The notes under the pieces: model-generated
Seen by the model: only the letters and a program-made list of their open reading frames with translations
Told to the model about the DNA's origin: nothing
The model's database searches: none
Translations under genes and position numbers: made by a program
Shown here: positions 50,932-61,586 of the stretch, in pieces
How the letters are laid out: the number at the start of each line of letters is the position of its first letter
How positions within the stretch are numbered: position 1 is the first letter of the stretch
Assembly: GCF_047777955.1 (NCBI RefSeq)
Contig: NZ_CP180537.1
Location: 2,976,001 to 3,040,000 of the forward strand
DNA from: Didemnitutus sp047777955
GTDB taxonomy: Bacteria; Verrucomicrobiota; Verrucomicrobiia; Opitutales; Opitutaceae
Length of the DNA: 64,000 bases
Reading direction: 5' to 3'

Positions 50932-52844
50932 ATGGTTAAACTGGCGCTCCAGGTCGCCGGCTGGGTGTTGGCCCACCTGCCGCTCGCCGCGCTCCGGGCG
51001 CTGACGCAGGCCGTCGCCGGGGCGTTCTACTTTCTCGTCCCGAGCCGCCGCCGGCTCATGCACGCGAACCTGCACCACGCCTTCCCCGAACGCTCGGCCG
51101 CCTGGCGGCGCGCGACGGCGCGCGAGTGCATCCGGCGCTTCGTCGAGACCGCGTTCTACTCGCTGGCCAGCCCCTATCTCAGCGCCGCGCGCATCCGCGA
51201 GATCGTGCGCGGCACCGCTTCGCTGCGCGCGGCCTTCGCGGCCCACGCCGCCGCGCCGCGCGCCACGCTGTTCTGCTCGCCGCATTTCGCCCACTGGGAA
51301 GTGCAGACCGCGCTCGCGCTGCTCGTCGACGGGACGTTCCCCGAGTTCGCCTCCATCTTCCGGCCGATCGACAACCCGGCGGCGGACGAGTTCATCCGGC
51401 GGACGCGCGAGCGCTTCGGCATGCGCCTGCTCTCGCGCAAGCAGGGCTTCCAGGAAGCGGTGCGCATCCTCCGGCGCGGCGGCTGCATCGGGATCCTCCA
51501 CGACCAGAACGCCGGCGACCAGGGCGCGCTCACGCTGCTCTTCGACCGCGTCTGCTCGACCACCGAGCTGCCTGGCGTGCTCGCGACGAAGTTCGACGCG
51601 GTGGTGAACGTCATCTACCCGCGCTACCTCGGCTTCTGGCGCGTCGAGCTGCACGTCGAGCCGGTCGCGCACGACGGCACGCCCGAGGGCGTCACCATCG
51701 CGCTCAACCGCTGGCTCGAGGACAAGCTCCGCGCCGACGAGAACCAGTGCACCTCGTGGCTCTGGGGCCACCAGCGCTGGAAGAACCAGGACGCGCCGGC
51801 CGCGCGCTTCCGGCTCGGATTGAAGCGCGATTTCCTCGCCGCCGAGCGGCGCCAGCGCGGCCTCGCCGCCCTGCCCCGCCGCACGCGCCTCTGGGTGCGA
51901 CTGCCCAACTGGCTCGGCGACGTCGTCATGGCGCTCCCGCTGCTCCGCGCGCTGCGCGCGGCCCGGCCGGACATGGAGATCACCTTCGTCGCCAAGGCCG
52001 CCTACCTGCCGCTGCTCGAGCAGCTGGCGCTCGCCGACCGCTACCGCGCGCTGCCGCAGGCCGGCGGCCTCGCCTACTTCGCGGAGTTCCGGCGCGCGCG
52101 CGAAGAGTTCCCCGACTGCTACCTGCTCTTCACGAATTCCCAACGCGGCGACCTCGAGGCGTGGTGCACCGGCGCGCGCCAGCGCTTCGGCCTCGTGCGG
52201 CGCGGCCACCCGCGTCCGCTGCTCACGCATCGCTTCGAGCTGCCCGCCGGTTACGACGAGGCGCAAAACCACCAGCTCGCGCTCTGGACGGATTTTCTCC
52301 GCCGCTTCGGCCTGGAGCAACCGGCCGACCTCGCGCCGCTGGAGCTCTCCGCTCTCCGCTCTCCGCTCTCAGCTTCCGACCGCCCCTCGGCCTGATCTGC
52401 GGCTCGGAAAACACGCCGGAGAAGCGCTGGCCGGTCGAGCACTGGCGCGCTTTGATCGCGGCGCTGCCCGAGCGGACGTTCGCGCTCTTCGGCACGCCCA
52501 ACGACCGCGCGATCACCGACGCCGTCGCGGCGGGCTTCGGCGACCGCGTGGAGAATCTCGCGGGCCGGACCGGCCTGGTGGAGTTCGCCACCCGCCTGCA
52601 AGGCTGCGCCGTCCTCGTCGCCAACGACACCGGCGGCATGCACCTCGCCAACGCCCTCGGCGTGCCGGTCGTCGGCCTGTTCGGTCCGACCAATCCCGTG
52701 CGCACCGGCCCGGTCTTCGCCGCGCCGAAGGTTCTCCTCCAGCCGCCCGGTTGCCCGCCCACCGGCGGCGGCGCGCTGGCCGACTTGAAGCCGGAGACGG
52801 TCGTTGCCTCCGTCCGCCAGCAACTCTCAGCTCAGAGCCCCTAG
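50932..52844 (+). CDS. LpxL-type lipid A acyltransferase fused to a family-9 glycosyltransferase (frame broken at 52383-52386)
   Basis: Two-domain protein of about 637 residues when mended. Residues ~1-300 are a lysophospholipid-acyltransferase domain of the LpxL/HtrB family: an N-terminal membrane helix, the HX4E catalytic motif 'HFAHWE' (His118, Glu123), 'ILHDQNAG' and 'TSWLWGHQRWK'. From ~320 a GT9 domain begins ('LWVRLPNWLGDVVMALPLLRALR') and ends with 'VLVANDTGGMHLANALGVPVVGLFGPTNPVRTGP'. The frame breaks at CCCC (52383-52386); one more C gives 'ASDRPPLGLICGSENTPEKRWPVEHW'. Just before it, a CTCTCCG repeat encodes 'LSALRSPLSAS', probably an insertion in a linker. The fusion would combine lipid A acylation with core glycosylation. 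Confidence 0.85.
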
Positions 52845-52862
52845 CCCTAGACTCCCGCGCCC

Positions 52863-54819
<1,957 letters not shown>

Positions 54820-54842
54820 CGGCGCGCCGCGTCTCACGCCTC

Positions 54843-55556
54843 ATGCCCACCTCGCGTTTCCTGTCCTGCCTCAAGCTCGCTGCGCTCGCCCTCGTCTGGA
54901 GCAGCCTCTCCCTCCTGCGCGCCGCGGACGCCGCCCTCCCGCCCAAGTTCGATCCCGCGATCACGAAGCGCGCCGCGACCTGGGTCGGCCAGCTCGGGCT
55001 CACCGACCCCGCCCAGGCCGAACGCGTGCGCACGGTGATCGCGACGCACCTCACCGCCGTGCGCGACTGGCACAACGCCCACCCGTTCACCACCGTTCCT
55101 GAAGGCACGAACCCGGCGACCGGCAAGCCCCTGAGCAAGCTCGACCGCGAGATGATCGCCGACGGCGCGATGCCCCGGGCCGTCCACGCCGCGCTCATGG
55201 CCGGCCTGCGCGCCGACCTCACCGAGGCGCAGGTCGAGGCCGTGCTCGACAGCTACACGGTGGGCAAGGTCGCGTTCACGCTGAAGGGTTACCACGCCAT
55301 CGTGCCCGACCTGAAGCCGGAGGAGGAGAAGGTCATCCTGGGTTACCTCAAGCAGGCGCGCGAGGAAGCCGTCGACTACAAGAACATGCCGCAGATCTCG
55401 GCCGTGTTCGAAATCTACAAGACCAAGTGCGAGCAGTATCTGAACGCGCAGGGCCGCGACTGGAAGGCGCTGTTCCGCGCCTACGTCCAGAAGGTGCAGG
55501 CCGAGAAGGCCGCCAAGAAAGCCGCGGCCGCGACCGAACCGGCGCCGGGCCACTGA
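54843..55556 (+). CDS. DUF3826-like secreted protein
   Basis: 237-residue protein with a Sec signal peptide ('LAALALVWSSLSLLRAADA', residues ~12-30). The mature part is helical with 'RVRTVIATHLTAVRDWHNAHP', 'LSKLDREMIADGAMPRAVHAALMAGLRADLTEAQVEAVLDSYTVGKV', 'FTLKGYHAIVPDLKPEEEKVILGYLKQAREEAVDYKNM' and an Ala/Lys-rich tail. This matches my recollection of the DUF3826 family, which occurs in polysaccharide-degrading Bacteroidota, Planctomycetota and Verrucomicrobiota, often near sugar-lyase genes. No biochemical function is known. It follows the oppDF pair by 23 bases. Confidence 0.78.
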   Translation: MPTSRFLSCLKLAALALVWSSLSLLRAADAALPPKFDPAITKRAATWVGQLGLTDPAQAERVRTVIATHLTAVRDWHNAHPFTTVPEGTNPATGKPLSKLDREMIADGAMPRAVHAALMAGLRADLTEAQVEAVLDSYTVGKVAFTLKGYHAIVPDLKPEEEKVILGYLKQAREEAVDYKNMPQISAVFEIYKTKCEQYLNAQGRDWKALFRAYVQKVQAEKAAKKAAAATEPAPGH

Positions 55557-55593
55557 CAGGCCGTTGTCAGGGGGACCGGCTAGAATCCGCCGC

Positions 55594-55929
55594 ATGAAAA
55601 CCGATCCCCTCGCCGCCCGCCGCGAATCGCTGCGCGAGTTGCGCACCATCCCCGGCATCGGCCCGAGCCTCGCGCTCGACCTGTATGCGCTCGGCATCCG
55701 CCACGTCGCGGACCTGAAGACCAAGGACCCGGAGACGCTCTACCGCCGGCTCGAACGCCTCACCGCTGCCAAGCAGGACCGGTGCGTGCTCTACACCTTC
55801 CGCTGCGCCGTCTACTTCGCGAAGACGAAAAATCCCCGGCCGGACCGGCTGCTCTGGTGGAACTGGCAGGACGCGCCCGCCGCCAAGCGTCGCCGGCAAT
55901 CGCCTAGCGCTGCGGCACGACGCGGGTGA
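55594..55929 (+). CDS. Helix-hairpin-helix protein (Cdd1-like)
   Basis: 111 residues from the ATG at 55594. 'LRELRTIPGIGPSLALDLYALGIRHVADLKTKDPETLYRRLERL' forms two HhH-type DNA-binding helical hairpins; 'CVLYTFRCAVYFAKT' follows. The pattern matches small 'pathogenicity locus' Cdd1-like proteins of unknown role. The C-terminal tail (KRRRQSPSAAARRG) is basic. Its last 26 bases overlap the end of the convergent gene at 55904. DNA binding is inferred only from the HhH fold. Confidence 0.75.
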   Translation: MKTDPLAARRESLRELRTIPGIGPSLALDLYALGIRHVADLKTKDPETLYRRLERLTAAKQDRCVLYTFRCAVYFAKTKNPRPDRLLWWNWQDAPAAKRRRQSPSAAARRG

Positions 55930-56584
55930 AGTCCGAGTAGACGATCCGCAGGTCCTCCTCGATCGTCTTGAAAAAGAAAAGCCGGCCGCGGAAACGCGAC
56001 CGCGACGCGCGCGGCAACGACGGCCGATCGGCCGTGGGCGGCGAGAACTCCATCGCGACCTCGAGCTCGGTCATCTTCACGCCGAGCGTCGGCGAAAACG
56101 GCTCCGCCAGGCGGAGCGTGAACGTCTCCACCGCCGCCGGCTGCTTGGCGAACTTCAGGTCGAGCACCACGTGCGCGAGCAGCGGCTCCTTCAGGTCCGC
56201 GCGGAAACGCCCGCGGAACTCCGCCGTCGTCGCATCCTCCCGCAGCAGCTGGAACGTGCCGCGGTCGAGGTCGCCCTTTTCGAACGTCGCGCGCGCGGTC
56301 GGCGGCGTGCTGCTCGCCTTGTAGCGCAGGTAACGCTCGAGCTCGTCCGCCGTCGGCGCGCGGCCGTCGCGCTGGAGCAGCGTCCATTCGCCGCCGTGCG
56401 GACGCGACGGGTCGTAGCGCTCCACCGAGGTTTCCCCGCCGCGCGTGGTGGTGAGCGTGTAGGCCCAGCCGCGCGGCGCGTCGGAGGTGAAGCGCGCGAG
56501 CGCCTCGCCGAAATACGCGGGCAGCTCCGCCGCCGCGGCGAGCGCGGGCACGAGGAGCAACAGGAGCAGGAAACGCGGACGCAT
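55904..56584 (-). CDS. Hypothetical secreted protein
   Basis: 226-residue protein with a strong signal peptide ('FLLLLLLVPALAAAAELP', residues ~4-21). The mature region is beta-rich and soluble ('GWAYTLTTTRGGETSVERYDPSRPHGGEWTLL', 'ETFTLRLAEPFSPTLGVKMTELEVAMEFSPP', 'KTIEEDLRIVYSDF'). The pattern suggests a periplasmic LolA- or lipocalin-like beta structure, but I do not recognise a family. It is cotranscribed with the hotdog gene 6 bases upstream. Terminal overlap of 26 bases with the Cdd1-like gene on the other strand. Confidence 0.75.
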   Translation of the reverse strand: MRPRFLLLLLLVPALAAAAELPAYFGEALARFTSDAPRGWAYTLTTTRGGETSVERYDPSRPHGGEWTLLQRDGRAPTADELERYLRYKASSTPPTARATFEKGDLDRGTFQLLREDATTAEFRGRFRADLKEPLLAHVVLDLKFAKQPAAVETFTLRLAEPFSPTLGVKMTELEVAMEFSPPTADRPSLPRASRSRFRGRLFFFKTIEEDLRIVYSDFTRVVPQR

Positions 56585-56590
56585 GGGAAA

Positions 56591-57022
56591 TCAGGGCGCC
56601 GTCCCGGCGCGGGCGATGAACCAGTCGAAGCTGCCGGTGAAGGTCACGCGCCCCGCCCGGTCCTTCAGTTCGACGAGCACGGTGGCGGCGGTGCGCGTCT
56701 TCGTCTGCAGGTCGCGGACGAGGTTGGCGCGGGTGAGATCGTCGGGCCACGCGTAGGCCAGCAGGTCGCCGGTGCCGGCCTGGCGGTATTTGAGCTGCAC
56801 GCCGCGCACGACGGCGAAGACCCGGCCGTCGAGCTCCGGGAAGTCGCGCTGCAGGCAGGCGGCGCTGGCGGCCTCGGCGAGGGCGAACTGCGCGGCGGCG
56901 TGCGCCGTGCCCACGTGGTTCTGCACGACCGGCGCGAACGGCAGCTCGAGCAGGTGCTCGGCGCCGGCGGGCGCGGCGACGAGGCCGAGCGCCTGGTTGA
57001 ACGCGAGGTCGGTGGGCTTCAC
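56591..57022 (-). CDS. DUF4442/hotdog-fold thioesterase-like protein
   Basis: 143-residue hotdog-fold protein. 'NHVGTAHAAAQFALAEAASAACL' matches the substrate-side helix of DUF4442/YiiD-C type thioesterase-like proteins, which have Asn-His near the helix start. 'FAVVRGVQLKYRQAGTGDLLAYAW' and 'TAATVLVELKDRAGRVTFTGSFDWFIA' supply the central and closing strands. Probable acyl-CoA or acyl-ACP thioesterase or binding role in the cytosol; no substrate evidence. It is followed 6 bases later by the secreted hypothetical gene. Confidence 0.72.
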   Translation of the reverse strand: MKPTDLAFNQALGLVAAPAGAEHLLELPFAPVVQNHVGTAHAAAQFALAEAASAACLQRDFPELDGRVFAVVRGVQLKYRQAGTGDLLAYAWPDDLTRANLVRDLQTKTRTAATVLVELKDRAGRVTFTGSFDWFIARAGTAP

Positions 57023-57120
57023 GCCGCCGATGTGACGCGCGCGCGGCGCGCTTTGGCAACGAAGTTTGCGCGCGTCTCTAAGAAACCGCGCGGTGGCGCG
57101 TCGTGCCAGTGGAGACTGCC

Positions 57121-57816
57121 ATGCACACCGCCACCCTCACCCAACGCTTCGGCGTTCCCGCCTTGGTCGCAGCGACGTTCCACGTCGTGTTGCTGTTTGG
57201 TGTCCGCCCACCCATCCCCGCCTCCGTCGGGGCGATCATCGCCGATCCCCCGTTCAAGCTGCCCCCGCTGCCGGTCGAGCTGATCACGCCGCCGCGGCCG
57301 GAGCCGGAGTTCACGAACGAGCCGGTGAAGCCGCTGCACCGACCCGGCCCGGTCCGCCCGGTGAGCGAGGACAACTCGGTGCCGTTCAAGCCGGAGCTGG
57401 CGCCGACGCCGTTCGCGCCGCCGGCCACGCGCGCGCCGACGCCGGAGAAGCTGATCCCGCAGGAATGGGGCGACGGCTCCACCGGCCCGCGCGCCCTCGG
57501 CGGTCCGGACGGCCCGGCGATTTTCCGGCTCGGCGACCTCGACGCCCAACCCCGGGCCAAGGTCCAGGTCTCACCCGAATATCCGTTCGCGCTCCGCGCG
57601 GGCGGCATCGAGGGCAACGCCACCATCGAGTTCGACGTCGACGCGTCCGGCCGCGTGGTGACGGCCCGCGCCCTGAGTTCCACGCACCGCGAGTTCGAGG
57701 ATGCCGCCGTGCGCGCCGTGCTCAAGTGGCGCTTCGAGCCGGGCAAGCGTCACGGCCAGGCCGTGCCGTTCCGCATGGTCGTGCCGATCGGCTTCACCGT
57801 CACCGACCGGGACTGA
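57121..57816 (+). CDS. TonB-family energy transducer
   Basis: 231 residues from the ATG at 57121, which has GGAG 6 bases upstream; a GTG at 57103 is an alternative. One N-terminal helix ('VPALVAATFHVVLLFGV') is followed by a Pro-rich periplasmic linker ('PPLPVELITPPRPEPEF', 'PAPPATRAPTPEK') and a C-terminal TonB domain ('YPFALRAGGIEGNATIEFDVDASGRVVTARALSSTHREFEDAAVRAVLKWRFEPGK'). It should couple ExbB/ExbD proton-motive energy to outer-membrane TonB-dependent receptors. No exbBD or receptor gene is nearby in the window. Confidence 0.9.
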   Translation: MHTATLTQRFGVPALVAATFHVVLLFGVRPPIPASVGAIIADPPFKLPPLPVELITPPRPEPEFTNEPVKPLHRPGPVRPVSEDNSVPFKPELAPTPFAPPATRAPTPEKLIPQEWGDGSTGPRALGGPDGPAIFRLGDLDAQPRAKVQVSPEYPFALRAGGIEGNATIEFDVDASGRVVTARALSSTHREFEDAAVRAVLKWRFEPGKRHGQAVPFRMVVPIGFTVTDRD

Positions 57817-57818
57817 CC

Positions 57819-58211
57819 TCAATTCGCCGCTCGGCCCGCGCGGACTTCGGTGAAGCGATTCACGCGCTGCACCAGTTCGTGCGGGCTGAACGGCTTGGTC
57901 AGATAGTCGAGCGCACCGAGCTCGAGGCCGAGGTGGCGCGAGTCGGTCGAGGCCCAGGCGGAGATGATGATGACCGGGATCGTCGCGGTCGCGGCGTCGC
58001 GGCGGAGGATTTCGCAGACGCCGAAGCCGTCCAGGTCCGGCAGCATGAGATCGAGGAGAATGAGGTCGGGGCGCCGACGCTGCACCTCGGCGAGCGCCTC
58101 CCAGCCGTTGGCCGCGGTGGCGACGGAGTGGCCGGCCTTGCGCAGGTGATACGCGATCAGTTCGACCAGTTCCGGTTCGTCGTCGACGGCGAGGATGTGC
58201 GCGGCGGGCAT
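57819..58211 (-). CDS. Single-domain response regulator
   Basis: 130-residue CheY-like receiver without an output domain. The acidic pocket is 'AVDDEPE' (Asp10-Asp11), the phospho-acceptor is Asp54 in 'LILLDLMLPDLDG', and the conserved Lys106 is in 'LTKPFSPHEL'. 'VIIISAWAS' supplies the Thr/Ser position. No histidine kinase is adjacent, so it is an orphan receiver, probably regulating by protein contact. It is convergent with tonB, whose stop is 2 bases away. Confidence 0.92.
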   Translation of the reverse strand: MPAAHILAVDDEPELVELIAYHLRKAGHSVATAANGWEALAEVQRRRPDLILLDLMLPDLDGFGVCEILRRDAATATIPVIIISAWASTDSRHLGLELGALDYLTKPFSPHELVQRVNRFTEVRAGRAAN

Positions 58212-58311
58212 GCCGGCACTGTGGCGGCGGAATGTGGCGGCGCCGCGACGCGCAGGTTACGAACGGGTGAAACCTGACCGCCCGCCGCCTCCCGCTCCGC
58301 CCGTTCGGGCG

Positions 58312-58776
58312 TCACCAGCGATGGTAGGCGGGGTGGCCGGGCTGGACCGCCACGAAGGTCCCGCGGCAGGTCGCGCGCGGCTTGCCGGCGGCGATGAGCA
58401 CGCCCTCGATGACGGCGCGATCGGCGGCCGCCTCGACGACGCGCGCGACGAGTTCGACGGGACCGTCGGTCGGCGTGGGGCGCATCATCTTGATCGCGTA
58501 GTCCGCCGTGACGGTGCACGGCGGTTTCTCGAGGCCGCCCTGCCGCATCAGCTGCCACGCCGCGGTCCAGTTGCAGTGGCAGTCGAGCAGCGAGCCGATG
58601 ATGCCGCCGTTCAGCACGCCGGGGAACGCCTCGTGGTGCTTGGCCGGCGTCCAGGTCGCGACGACCTCGTCGCCGCGGACGTGGCTGCGGATGTGCAGGC
58701 CCTGCGGGTTGGCGGGGCCGCAGCCGAAACAGATGCTTTGGGGGGAATAACGCTCCTGGAGCGACAGCTCGGACAT
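58312..58776 (-). CDS. PaaI-family thioesterase
   Basis: 154-residue hotdog thioesterase. 'CFGCGPANPQGLHIRSHV' and 'AKHHEAFPGVLNGGIIGSLLDCHCNWTAAW' match the 4HBT/PaaI signature with the helix over the active site. 'YAIKMMRPTPTDGPVELVARVVEA' and 'RATCRGTFVAVQPGHPAY' complete the fold. It probably hydrolyses an acyl-CoA in the cytosol. It stands alone, divergent from the parA-type gene (about 145 bases) and upstream of the response regulator on the same strand (about 100 bases). Confidence 0.87.
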   Translation of the reverse strand: MSELSLQERYSPQSICFGCGPANPQGLHIRSHVRGDEVVATWTPAKHHEAFPGVLNGGIIGSLLDCHCNWTAAWQLMRQGGLEKPPCTVTADYAIKMMRPTPTDGPVELVARVVEAAADRAVIEGVLIAAGKPRATCRGTFVAVQPGHPAYHRW

Positions 58777-58921
58777 GCGCGAAGCAGGGCGGAAGTTGGC
58801 GCAAAAGAAAAACCGAAAGTCGCCGCGCCGGCGTTCCCTGCGCGGCGCGGATTCAAAGGTTTTTTAACTCGCTCCGGGCGCCTCGCTGCCGCCATGCTCC
58901 GCGCGTTGCGACACCCCTGAA

Positions 58922-59815
58922 ATGCCACGCAAAATCGCATTCATCAATTACAAGGGCGGCGTCGGCAAGACCTCGCTCATCGTCAACACCGCCGCGGCGC
59001 TCGCCCAGCGCGGGCAGCGCGTGCTGCTCCTCGATTTCGACACGCAGTCCAACGCCAGCATCTGGCTGCTGAAGCTCGAGCGCTGGAACAAGATCAACGC
59101 CAACGGCGTCGGCGCGATCTACTCGATCTTCGACCCGGGCACGGCGCGGGTGAAGGACCTCATCCTCAAGGATGTCGTCGAGGGCAAGGAGGGCGAGAAG
59201 CTGCTGCCCGGTCTCGATCTTGTGCCGACGACCTTCAACCTCGTCGACCTCGAGGGTGAATACAAAGCCGATCCGAAGCGGCCGAGCTACGCGATCTTCC
59301 AGGAGCAGCTCGCGGAGGTGGAGGCCAACTACGACTTCATCCTCTTCGACTGCCCGCCCAACATCCTCCGCGCCTCGCAGAACGGCATCTTCTGCGCGAA
59401 CGAGATCTACGTCCCCTCGAATCCGGACGCGCTCTCGCTCATCGGCTTCACGCTGCTGGTCGAGAAGCTCATGCGCTTCCAGCAGAGCTCCGCGAGCTTC
59501 CGCACCACCGCGATGGGACCCGCGGCGCAGGTCTACGGCATCGTGTTCAACTCGATCAAAACCAACGTCGACATCGAGGTGCCGAAGATGCGCATGCAGC
59601 TTCGCCTGAATCAATTCAAGGCCCAGAAGCGCGGCTGCGCCCCCAGCGCGAAGATCTTCAACACCCAGATCCGCGACGCCATGGTCGTGCGCCGCGCCGT
59701 CACGCTCGGCCTGCCCGTCAGCCTCGTCGGCACCGAGGGCACCGAGACCGACAGCGTCGCCAACGACTACCGGCAGCTGGCGTCCGAGATGATCGAGCAC
59801 GCGCCGAATTTCTGA
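58922..59815 (+). CDS. ParA-family ATPase
   Basis: 297-residue Walker ATPase of the ParA/MinD family. The deviant Walker A is 'NYKGGVGKTSLIVN' (Lys11 and Lys16), the A' motif is 'VLLLDFDTQSNASIWLLKLE', and the switch/Walker B is 'YDFILFDCPPNI'. 'YVPSNPDALSLIGFTLLVEKLMRFQ' is the usual ParA region. Such ATPases position plasmids, chromosomes or protein cargo using the nucleoid or membrane as matrix. No ParB gene and no parS-like repeat lies beside it. Instead two unfamiliar proteins follow within 14 and 10 bases, so it may position a protein complex. Confidence 0.93.
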   Translation: MPRKIAFINYKGGVGKTSLIVNTAAALAQRGQRVLLLDFDTQSNASIWLLKLERWNKINANGVGAIYSIFDPGTARVKDLILKDVVEGKEGEKLLPGLDLVPTTFNLVDLEGEYKADPKRPSYAIFQEQLAEVEANYDFILFDCPPNILRASQNGIFCANEIYVPSNPDALSLIGFTLLVEKLMRFQQSSASFRTTAMGPAAQVYGIVFNSIKTNVDIEVPKMRMQLRLNQFKAQKRGCAPSAKIFNTQIRDAMVVRRAVTLGLPVSLVGTEGTETDSVANDYRQLASEMIEHAPNF

Positions 59816-59828
59816 CGGAACACACACC

Positions 59829-60771
59829 ATGGCCAAATTCACCGCAAAAGAGTGGGACGACATCCGGAAGCGCTTCCACAACTCCATCATGGCGGACACC
59901 TCGCTGAGCAGCCTGGCGCAGAACCTCGACACCGCCGACTGGCCGGTGAAGGGCGAGGAGGAGAAGCCGTCGAAATACATCGATTTCAACTACGACGAGT
60001 TGCTCCTGCTCCCCGAGATCGCCGGCAGCGAGAAGCGCGCCGATCACCTTATCGGGATTCTCAAGGAAACCCTGGCCTTCGACGACCCGTTCGGCGACAT
60101 GGTCGCGCAGGTCGAGGAAAGCGCCTCCAAGGAGAACCCGGTCCTGAAGACCCTCGGCCGTCTCGGCATCCCCGAGGCCTACCCGCTCGCGCTCGTGAAC
60201 CTCACCGAAGGCACCCGCACCGTCTGCGCCTCGGAGGGGGTGAAGACGATCGGCGAGTTCGCCAACCTCGCGCAGCAGATGTCCACCCGCGTCGTGATCG
60301 GCGGCGATTTCCGCGCCCTGCTCAACGCGCTCTCGCACGGCGACGAGGAGGGCATCGGCCAGTTCCTCCCCTTCCGCAAAGGTGCCAGCGGCCTGCACCT
60401 GCCGGAGGCGCTCGGCCTGGCCGCCGGCAGCGTGACGCGGCCCGAGCAACTCGCCCTCGCCCGGGCCTACGGCGCCCCGCTCGCCGGCGCCGCCGCCACG
60501 CCCCCTCGCCGCGGACGCTCAGGCCAGGGCCGAGCAGCGCGTGCAGATCGCGATGACCGCCACGCTCGAGTGGTTCCAGGACGCGACGACCGCCCTCGTC
60601 GACAAGCTCAACGCCGGCGGTGCGCTCGAACGCGAACTCGTCGTCATCGGCGACCCCGCCCGCGAGGCGATCGCCGCCCGCTTCTTCCGCCAGGCCGTCG
60701 CCCGCCGCCTCCACTCGACCGTCGAGCCCGCGAAGAAGGGCGGCTTGTTTTCGCGCCTGTTTGGGCGTTAA
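59829..60771 (+). CDS. Unknown protein partnered with ParA (frame broken at 60501-60505)
   Basis: About 313 residues when mended; I do not recognise the family. It begins 'FTAKEWDDIRKRFHNSIMADTSL', followed by an acidic linker. A middle region 'KTLGRLGIPEAYPLALVNLTEGTRTVCASEGVKTIGEFANL' looks like a helix-hairpin-helix or RNA-polymerase-alpha-CTD-like unit, and 'GGDFRALLNALSHGDEEGIGQFLPFRKG' follows. The frame breaks at CCCCC (60501-60505), continuing as 'LAADAQARAEQRVQIAMTATLEWFQDATTALVDKLNAGG' and ending 'KGGLFSRLFGR'. Removing one C (or adding two) mends it. It lies 13 bases after the parA stop and is the likely functional partner. Confidence 0.65.
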
Positions 60772-60780
60772 GTTCGCGGC

Positions 60781-61528
60781 GTGGAGAACCAGCCGTCACC
60801 GCGCCCCGCGAACCCGCCCCTCCGGGCCCGTCGTTCCCGCCGCCGCCCTTCCCGAAGCCGCCGAGTTTCGCGCCGCCGCCCGGCGTCCCCGCGCCGAAGC
60901 CCGCCGGCGGCGCCCGGCCGCTCGTGCTGCCGCGCCGCGCCAGCCCGCTGCTGCGGGCGCAGGAGGCCGCCGCCGCCACGACCGCCGCCACCGCCGAAGC
61001 CCGCAAGTCGATCGACGCGATCATTTCCCAGTCCCGCGCCCCTGGGGCGGCAGCGCTCCGGCGCTGAGCGGCAGCCAGGCCGAGGAGCTGCAAAAGGCGA
61101 TCCGCGGACTCGAGGCCAAGCTCGCCGAGCGCGACCTCGCCGTCGCGGAGGCCCAATCCCGCCTCGCCGAGCGCGAGCGCGAGCTGGCCGAGGCCGAGGC
61201 GCTCCTCGCCGCCCGCGAACGCGTCATCGAGGCCGCCCGCCGGCAGCCGGCGGCGACCGGCGCCGCCGTGTCCAACGAGCAGCTCGAAGCGCTGAAGAAG
61301 CTTCGCGAAGAACTCGACCGCCAGGAAGCGTCGATCAAGGAACAGCGCGAGGCGCTGCGCGAGCGCGAGGAGTTTCTGGAGCAGTCCGAGGCCACGCTCT
61401 TCGCCAAGATGCAGCAGCAGCAGGAAAAGGAGACGGAGCTCGAACAGCTGGCTGAGGACCTGAAGCGGAAGGCCCGGCAACTGGGACTGGGCGGGGACGA
61501 ACCACCGGAAATCAGGGAAAAAGCGTAG
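60781..61528 (+). CDS. Proline-rich coiled-coil protein (frame broken twice)
   Basis: About 249 residues when mended, starting at GTG 60781. The N-terminus is Pro-rich ('GPSFPPPPFPKPPSFAPPPGVPAPKPA'), followed by 'RPLVLPRRASPLLRAQEAAAATTAATAEARKSIDAIISQ'. The C-terminal ~150 residues are a long coiled coil ('AIRGLEAKLAERDLAVAEAQSRLAERERELAEAEALLAARERVIEAA', 'LKKLREELDRQEASIKEQREALREREEFLEQSEATLFAKMQQQQEKETELEQLAEDLKRKAR'). Frame breaks occur near 60804-60820 and 61039-61042, both at CCCC. It is third in the parA cluster and could be a scaffold or cargo protein. Function unknown. Confidence 0.6.
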
Positions 61529-61586
61529 GGAACAAGGTTTGAATTGGCTTTTCCAAGCCAACTCACTCTGCTTTCTGCCTTCCCTG

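Noticed and set aside
54820..55102. Extension of the OppF frame through the DUF3826 gene start
   Set aside because: Low-quality Arg/Pro-rich residues; the true OppF end is in the neighbouring frame with a stop at 54817.
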